From assembly GCF_000003815.2 (NCBI RefSeq), contig NC_049989.1:9278880-9342879 (forward strand): a stretch of 64,000 bases of DNA, read 5' to 3'. The position numbers were made by a program, and so were the translations under genes. This DNA comes from Branchiostoma floridae (lineage: Eukaryota > Chordata > Leptocardii > Amphioxiformes > Branchiostomatidae). The notes under the pieces were generated by a model. The model was not told the origin of the DNA, made no database searches, and saw only the letters and a program-made list of their open reading frames with translations. Positions 57,901 through 64,000 of the stretch are shown here, one piece after another (the first letter of the stretch is position 1; the number at the start of each line of letters is the position of its first letter).

Positions 57901-60900
57901 TGATATGAGATTTTACACGCTAACCAAATGGTAATCACACGCTCCAGGTGACAATGCAATTTTAGCTTTCTGCAAGAGGTGACAAAGGTCTAAAGTGAAC
58001 TGCTACTGTTTCTAGTAGTCACATATATTAATCAATGTTGTTGGCATCTTTGTATTTTGATTATTTGTTAATGTATTTTGATTGTTTTTGTTTTGAAATC
58101 TGTGAGGAATGCATTTGAAACAATGAAATGATGGAGGACATCTGTGATAAAAGTGAATTTTGGATAATTTTTATGTATTTTGCATGGTAAATCTGGATCT
58201 AAAATCCCTATGAATGACTGTTCATGCAAAATCTGCTATATGCTATATAAAGCATTCTTCCCATATATAAGTGCATATACATGAATATTAAATCATTTGG
58301 TATATATTCAAGGATCAAGGGTATAATATTGTAACTTTTTAATTCTCCAAAAAGAAATCCAATTTTCATATCTACACATCCATAAGCTAATTTTCTCTCA
58401 TAGAATATTACATTATCAACATGAATATAACATTATAGGATGGCTGGAAACTACAAGCCCCTCAACAGAAGGGCCACTTCAGCGAGATTATAGGGCCAGA
58501 ATCAGCAGTTTATCATTCATGGCAGCATAATCTTAATTAGCTTTAAGTATGGATCAATATGGACCATAAGGCATTAACAGTGAGATGCGTCTGACCACCT
58601 TTCAAAATTCATTTCAAGCAGGGTGGACATTTCAAATTTGCATTTCTCTTTGACTTATAACGTTATTGATTACAATATTTTATAAATGGACATGAATACC
58701 TTTTCGGTTTCAATGTACATGTATAAGCTGTGTACTGTCCAACTCATATGGCTGTTTGTAAGCCAAATTTTGAAGCCACTTGGCAAATGTGGCACCGCTT
58801 TCAGATCTCAGACCCAGAGTCAAACTTGGATGGGAGTCAGAAAAGGCCTTGCCTCCTCTGCCCTTTTTGGCACAGTATCGCCCCTCCTGGGAGGAACAAC
58901 CTGGGGGTTGTGATCAGCACCTCCCTACCAACAGAAATGTGTTTCTCATCTTCTGCAGTGCATATTTGTGTTCCAGCACATTACAGACCAGCCATTTGGA
59001 CTGGCAGGGGGAATTGCCAATGACCCTGCAAAATGGAATCAGCCGTCCATGTCACCAGATCCCCCTGCTCCGCTTTCCAGGTGCCTAATTGATTGCAAAT
59101 GTGGGAAGGAAGGGAAAGAGTCCTCCAGTCAGTCTCCCCACACATGCCCCAGAGTACCAAATCTGGACTCTCTTTGCAAAGTGAGTGTATTCACCTAACC
59201 TGAATTCATCAAGTGTTTGAGCATAAACTTTGATTGACTGAACTTGGACTTCCCTGGCCTTGAATGTTTAACCCCAAGAAGATAAATAGCTTGGTGCAGT
59301 TTCAGACAACATCTTGGTGCTTGTAGTACTGCAATTGTTGTACAAGGCTAGACACCCTTATCATGTGGGTGTTATTGGCTTCAATACATACTGATTAATT
59401 CAGATAAGCCCCCCTCCCACCTACCAACCACACAGCATGCAGCTAAACTTTTCAATAGATGATCCCTTTAGACCAGTAGCCAATCACAACATGATGTTGT
59501 CACTCCCTGTGCAGTGCCTGATGTATCAATTCAGCTCAGGTCTGCTCCTGCAACCAGTCTCAAAATCCTGTCATTTATATGCGCATAATCATGAAGCCAG
59601 AGCCATTGAATCTACACCTGTCCATCCACACCCCGGGGTGAGGCTGAAAGGAGCCATTTCATTTGCAGTAAAAATTTTGCGTGATGCATATTTATGTGTC
59701 ATCTGTTGGTGGAGTTGTAGTCTTGAAATGTAGCCTAGTCATTATCGCTACAGGATCAAACACCACAACACATCATGTCGTATATTGTAACAGCAAACTT
59801 ACTCCAATGGCCATAAAACCATACAGCATTTTACCGCTGGCGTGACAGGCTTTCCCTTTTCTGTATGCTCAGATACATATCAACTGTCATAAACAAAAAG
59901 TATGATAGACCTGATATACAAAAGACCTGATAAATCAAACTTTCCACAGTACAGTGGCAACATATTTCTTACAACTTTATCTGCCATTCACGCAAACACA
60001 CTATGAGCAACAGCAGGCCTCCTAAATAGTGTTATGTAGCCTATAATATGTGTTCATTGGACATCTGTCTGTATTTGGGTAGGGCTTATCAAATATAGCC
60101 ACACTGCCAAATGGTAGAATACAGCAGAAGGACCGTGAAATGAAATATACCACAGCAAAGGATATTTCCAGAATGGTCACAACTTGATTGTTGACATAGC
60201 TACCAAGGTTTTACTTGTTAGTTATATTTTTCAGTTGGTGGCAAAGCAACCAACATCAATTTTTTCCTCAAAAAACAATCTGTAAAGTGTAATAGGGGCA
60301 GTAGAATCTCTATGTTTTCCATTAGATTCTAACATCCATGTAATTTGTAAAACTGTGCAATGAACAGAATCATACAAACATCCAGAAAAAAATGGCAATT
60401 TTAATTCAATGCCATACAACAGTAGTCCCAGTTGGCTGGTATGCACAAGAATGTTGCGACGATTTCGTAATGCGGGTGCGAAACAGAGATGTACCCTGAC
60501 ATGCAGACAAAGGGATAGTAGAATAATCACACTCATTTGATATTCACGGCGATGCCTACATGACACTTTGTATCCTGGATACTGGTCCATTGGGGAAAGG
60601 AAATGCACACCATCAAAATGCATGAGTGCCTTCTGGAATTTTACGACCCATCTTTCGCTCCTCCCACATTTTATTGGCATTTATCTCATCTCTGCAAAAA
60701 TTTCTGCAGAAACTTGCATGGACATCAAATTCATCATACACGACAAAAAACTATTAAATCGTCCAACAATAAAATGTAGATACCTGATAAAAATACTAGT
60801 GCTGACCGTTCAACTATTCCATGCCTTTTTTAACACCTTGTTCGAAACATCTCAAGTCGCATTTTAGACAAAGTTCACTTTTCAATATGTTCTGTTGTTC

Positions 60901-62055
60901 AGTTACATTCCTGTTTTGAAAGTCAACTCATTTTGTTGTTGTTATCCATTTAGAACTGCAATCAGGTGGCTATAAAAGCACTGAATATTCAATGATTCCT
61001 TTAATATTCATACACTTTATAAATTATCAAATTGTTTGATATGTGCGAAGGTAGTAAACTACCCTTGTTTAACAAGTCAACAAAGCGTTACAAATATATA
61101 GGCTTGTTTGGCGAAAACTTGTTTGGAGAAAGCTTTATAGTCTGCTACAACCTGATTTGAATAAGAAGCCTTTTCAATAGACATACATACAAATAGCGAT
61201 GAAGGAAAACGTCGTTTGTTATGAAAATTTCTAATTTGAAGTGGATTTAAGTTTCAATGGATACACGCTAATTGGGGTTGTTGCGTCTTTTGGCACTCTT
61301 TTGTTTTGAGGAAAACGTGTTAAAACTGGCGGGTTGGTGGAAATTGAGACGGGCTCCTGTCAAATAGACAAAATCATTTACACACAAAGTAGTTTGGACA
61401 AGCCGCTAGATCCTCTACAACAATAGGTACAGATAAAACATCAAAACGCCTCGAGCCGCTTCCTCTGGTTTCCTCGAAAAACAAAAGCCCCCTCCAGTGT
61501 AGCAAAACTAGCGGCGACTTTAGAAGTATACAAGCCGATTTGGTCCATGTAACATGTGGAAATCTAAACCCTTGCAGTATTTGCTCTAAGAGGGCCAAAT
61601 CGTGTCGTTTTCTCGATTAGTTACTCTGATTTCATGTACAGGAATTTGTAGATACATCCTACTGTTTTTAGACTCATAAAATTTGAATCGAGACAGAAAC
61701 GATCAAATTTTGACCATGTATTCCTGTTAATAATCCAAATTAGAAAGCAGGGCAAAGAGGGATTATATAAGGAAGCTGCACAACCATGCTGTCTGTAGTT
61801 TTAAGTACTCGTATCAAGCTACCGTCGTCCAATATTTGAAGTCAAGAAGCCATGTCAAGTTTGCTTTGACCGTGCCACTCTTGCAATACAATACCACTGA
61901 ACCATTTTGTAACACCTCTGCTACTTTCCGCTACATGATCACGACACAAAAAAAGGTGGATGACTCGTGTTGAAATCACAAGGATCCGTGGTCGTACCTG
62001 TGGTTATGAGACCCAGGAAGGCAGCTAGGAGGGCCGACCGGTAGACGGCCCCCAT
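33936..62055 (-). CDS. TMEM132-family single-pass adhesion-type protein
   Basis: Ten coding exons join in phase on the minus strand: 62055-61998, 52788-51924, 47193-47020, 40469-40244, 39745-39602, 38561-38347, 37663-37488, 37120-36975, 36568-36374 and 35141-33936. They give 1134 residues, close to vertebrate members (about 1030-1110). Residues 1-21 are a signal peptide (MGAVYRSALLAAFLGLITTG). A large ectodomain follows, with family motifs NGIQVLGARPLDPTRW, LNFTVWMPELPLTVELSD, SQIKGWKVALVS, CRLRYQHATVQVFTRF and ITELVSSFIRV. The transmembrane helix is at about 965-989 (LEIGMYALLGVFCLAIMVFL), followed by a 145-residue acidic tail with HAHDWVWLG and a conserved end (EYLENLKES). Members are described as neuronal cell-surface proteins with cohesin-like and Ig-like domains that connect to actin regulators. 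N-glycosylation sequons (NGS, NRT, NST, NFT, NLT) occur in the ectodomain. The paralogue cannot be assigned; one gene may represent the vertebrate A-E set. Confidence 0.95.
35142..36373 (-). other. TMEM132 intron before the last exon
   Basis: Noncoding, 1.2 kb. Plus-strand open frames overlapping the neighbouring exons are antisense shadows. I see no element in it. Confidence 0.5.
37718..37778. mobile_element. Short foldback element in a TMEM132 intron
   Basis: GCCTGAGTACCATCCTCCGT and ACGGAGGATGGTACTCGGGC pair almost perfectly around a short spacer. The flanks TTAACACC and TCAACACC agree at seven of eight positions. It ends 55 bp from the acceptor side of the exon at 37663-37488, so it lies inside a short intron near the splice site. 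Confidence 0.75.
40470..47019 (-). other. TMEM132 intron of 6.5 kb
   Basis: No exon is needed here, because the phases of the flanking exons match. Two stretches stand out as richer in GC and complex sequence than their surroundings: 42720-43125 and about 44000-44400. They could be regulatory. The open frames of about 120 codons on both strands at 42722-43121 have no family resemblance I can recognise. Confidence 0.45.
48701..49054. repeat. Perfect tandem duplication of a 177-bp unit
   Basis: Two adjacent copies, 48701-48877 and 48878-49054, are identical as far as I can read them, from GGAAATGGGTGATAAGG to GTAAATCCAAC. Identity in noncoding intron sequence points to a very recent duplication or an assembly artefact. 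Confidence 0.92.
50540..51218. mobile_element. TIR element with CTAGGTTTTTCTGAGACGTC termini
   Basis: The left end (CGCTTTACACTAGGTTTTTC then TGAGACGTCTTGGCC) and the right end are inverted repeats about 40 bp long with one mismatch near the outer edge. Subterminal words AGACGTCTTGG and GAGACGGTCTTG recur. A second inner palindrome around GACCACATCTGATGTGGTC (51063-51083), flanked by CTGCTGTGCGTCTT and AAGACGCACAGCAG, suggests a compound or nested structure. No transposase frame, and no clear target duplication. Confidence 0.8.
52789..61997 (-). other. TMEM132 first intron, 9.2 kb
   Basis: The intron separates the signal-peptide exon from the rest. Most of it lacks the inverted-repeat elements common elsewhere in the window. 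Several blocks (about 54570-55620, 55700-56080, 57160-57940 and 58740-59200) are non-repetitive and of mixed composition. Unsupported open frames lie in some of them, such as 162 codons at 57446-57934. These are candidates for regulatory sequence; I see no splice-compatible coding exon. Confidence 0.45.
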
Positions 62056-62600
62056 GTCTTGGCCTGGGGTTGTCGCTGTACCGCTAGATGTGTGTGGCAA
62101 GCCGTCTGGATACACAGAAGCCGGCGGATGATCGGCGGTGTCCGGCGCGAGAGAGAGAGGTGTGTGTACGTGCTCTGGGTATGTATACACACGGTCTGTG
62201 TCTGCAACACCTCGGCTCAAGCAGTGCCCCGCTACGGACTCACACCAGGGTGCCAGGGATCGGTGAACAGGCGTTCATCTCTCTCTCCCTCCATCTGTAA
62301 GCCCCCGCGCACATTGCATACATTTACTCCCCAATCACATCGATTTCCAAAACAGGCCGAACCCAGGGCCAAACATGCGAATCGACCGGCCGAGCGGCGC
62401 GCTGATTGGCGGGCGGCGGGCAACAAAGGGCCAGCCTGATATTTGATATGGGTCCTGGCACTGAAGGAAGAGGGGGTAACAGGGTCGGGCATGAAACGGC
62501 ATAAATCAAGGAGCTTTTATCATAAATTAGCCACTGTCGCAGACAATACATGGTATTGCAGACAGTACCTTTTTTCAACTACGCCCTTTTTGGTTTAGCT
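62056..62600 (-). promoter_or_regulatory. TMEM132 5' UTR and candidate promoter region
   Basis: The sequence upstream of the start codon (62053-62055) is GC-rich from about 62040 to 62480, in contrast to its surroundings. A CCAAT box in a CG-rich setting (minus strand CCCGCCAATCAGCGCG) lies at about 62399-62414. No convincing TATA box or initiator could be fixed. Confidence 0.35.
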
Positions 62601-64000
62601 AACTGTTTCTGAAGGCGGGCTGAAATACGTTCGCTTATTCTTCTCAGTAAGCAAAGTAGGAAAGAATCATGCCTGTCGGAGTCTGCAACGGGGATTACAT
62701 TGGTATCGTCCATGCAATTGAGGTACTAGTAAGCTTGCAGCAGCGGCCTCAAGCGCTAAAAGTAGATACTGCATAAAGGCAATGATGGCTGATTTTTTGT
62801 ATGAACCAAAGAACTACTGATGACAACGTGCAGGTAGTACCCGTAACACGTTATTTAATTTCCTCAAATTTAAAAAATGAGACTAAATGTTACTTCCTAT
62901 CTTGTCGCACATATCTACTTTTCTTGCAGGTAAAACCGAACAATTTGAAATCAATCAATATACTTTGAAAGGCCAACTGGGAAATGGGCAACTTTAGTTA
63001 ATAGCAACTGGAAATTGAATGTTTCCTGTATCTCCACACATTGAACAAGGTTAATAGAGTAATCAAATGCCAAATTTGCCTCTCATATATGATTATGAAG
63101 GTCTGCATAGGGGGGTTCCAACAGTGCATAACACTAAGTTCACAAAGTTATGCCAATTTGGGCACATCTCTTCAAATCACTGGGATCAGATAGTTCTCCC
63201 ATGATCTGGATTACAGGAAACTGAAGAATTTTCTCCACACTATCTTAGTAATGCAAATCCCCATACAACATATGCAAAATAGCATTGGTTCTGATTTGTA
63301 TCTCATTAGCATGCCTTCCTCCTGTGCTTTGTGGTGGGTTATGTCAGTGCTAATTACCACTCCTGGAGTCCATAATGTCAAGACAGCAACATTTATTCTG
63401 CAGTTTATATTGTATTTTAACAAAATACACAATAGAAAGAACAACGCATTTCCAGAAGTACACTTAAAGTATAGTATTCACCCAAAAACAAAATACCCAG
63501 GAAACATGATATGCTTTAATGGCAGTAGACAGCCATAACTTTGAAGCCTGCACACTTTCACACTTATCACCAATAGTGAACTGAGCGTTTTACTTCTACA
63601 ACCAAGGAAGTTATATAATGTTACATTATATAATGTTCTTTGTACAACTGTGTGGCCCAAGGGTTACAAAAACTGAGATGGGCACCACCCTTTTTACAAA
63701 AAGGTGTGGGAGGGGTTTTAACCACACATTCCCTAAAAGCAAGGACATTACTACATAAGACACCACAGCTAATGTATGCCTTGTTACTACCTAGCCTTGG
63801 TTTAATATGTTGAATTCTTAGTCTTTCCCTTTCCATGGGTACAAGAAATACTTTGTGCGCTTAACAGTACAAATATGCACTTTCTACTATCACAGCAGCA
63901 TTTTTAATACACACATTATTGTCCCAACACAGCCAGAATGTCATTGCAATTCCCAACCTAGAAGAGCATACTGCGGCTGCTTAGGCCACATCAATTTGAT
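62601..64000. other. Unassigned flank
   Basis: AT-rich sequence with no supported gene. A short fold around CACCACCCTTTTTACAAAAAGGTGTGGGA (63682-63710, interrupted palindrome) resembles the CACCGAAAACTGTGG-type fragments near 14580-14610 but is too short to classify. Confidence 0.4.

Noticed and set aside
57158-57934. Two plus-strand open frames of 86 and 162 codons in the first TMEM132 intron
   Set aside because: No recognisable domain and no clear splice pattern; more likely noncoding sequence with chance open frames.

Overview
The window looks like nuclear DNA of a lancelet (Branchiostoma or a close relative). It has intron-rich animal genes with GT-AG junctions, vertebrate-like orthologues, no bacterial gene layout, and many short inverted-repeat elements. 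The species call is inference; the gene calls rest on exons I could join in phase.

Four multi-exon protein genes are supported. (1) On the plus strand, 9998-12998 encodes a small secreted 216-residue protein with 12 cysteines arranged as two copies of a six-cysteine unit. I do not recognise the family with certainty. (2) On the minus strand, 23008-14924 is RMND1, a mitochondrial inner-membrane protein of the DUF155 family needed for mitochondrial translation; 12 coding exons give about 493 residues. (3) On the plus strand, 25262-26546 is MRPS25 (mS25), a small-subunit mitoribosomal protein with two coding exons. (4) On the minus strand, 62055-33936 is a TMEM132-family single-pass adhesion-type membrane protein, with ten coding exons spread over 28 kb and 1134 residues. 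RMND1 and MRPS25 lie head to head, about 2.25 kb apart, and both serve mitochondrial translation.

The most unusual feature is inside RMND1. Its 40-bp second coding exon sits in a four-fold tandem array of an 89-bp unit (21763-22119). Each unit carries the exon with its own acceptor and donor, separated by introns of only about 49 nt. The exon length is not a multiple of three, so only single-copy use (mutually exclusive choice) keeps the reading frame; joining two copies runs into a stop. One copy has a one-base insertion at the splice boundary, and another has an amino-acid change plus silent changes.

Layout: 1-9480 is mostly repeats and unassigned sequence, with a TATA-containing promoter candidate next to a minisatellite and a short coiled-coil-like coding remnant. 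Then come palindromic elements and the secreted-protein gene (9.5-13 kb), RMND1 (14.9-23.6 kb), MRPS25 (25.3-26.5 kb), a repeat-rich gap (26.6-33.9 kb), and TMEM132 (33.9-62.1 kb) with large introns. The last 1.9 kb is upstream sequence. Mobile elements are non-autonomous: two hAT-type elements with clear 8-bp target duplications, a family with termini ATCTCCAAGCAGA, and several other TIR families. I saw no rRNA, tRNA or CRISPR array and no intact transposase or reverse transcriptase.
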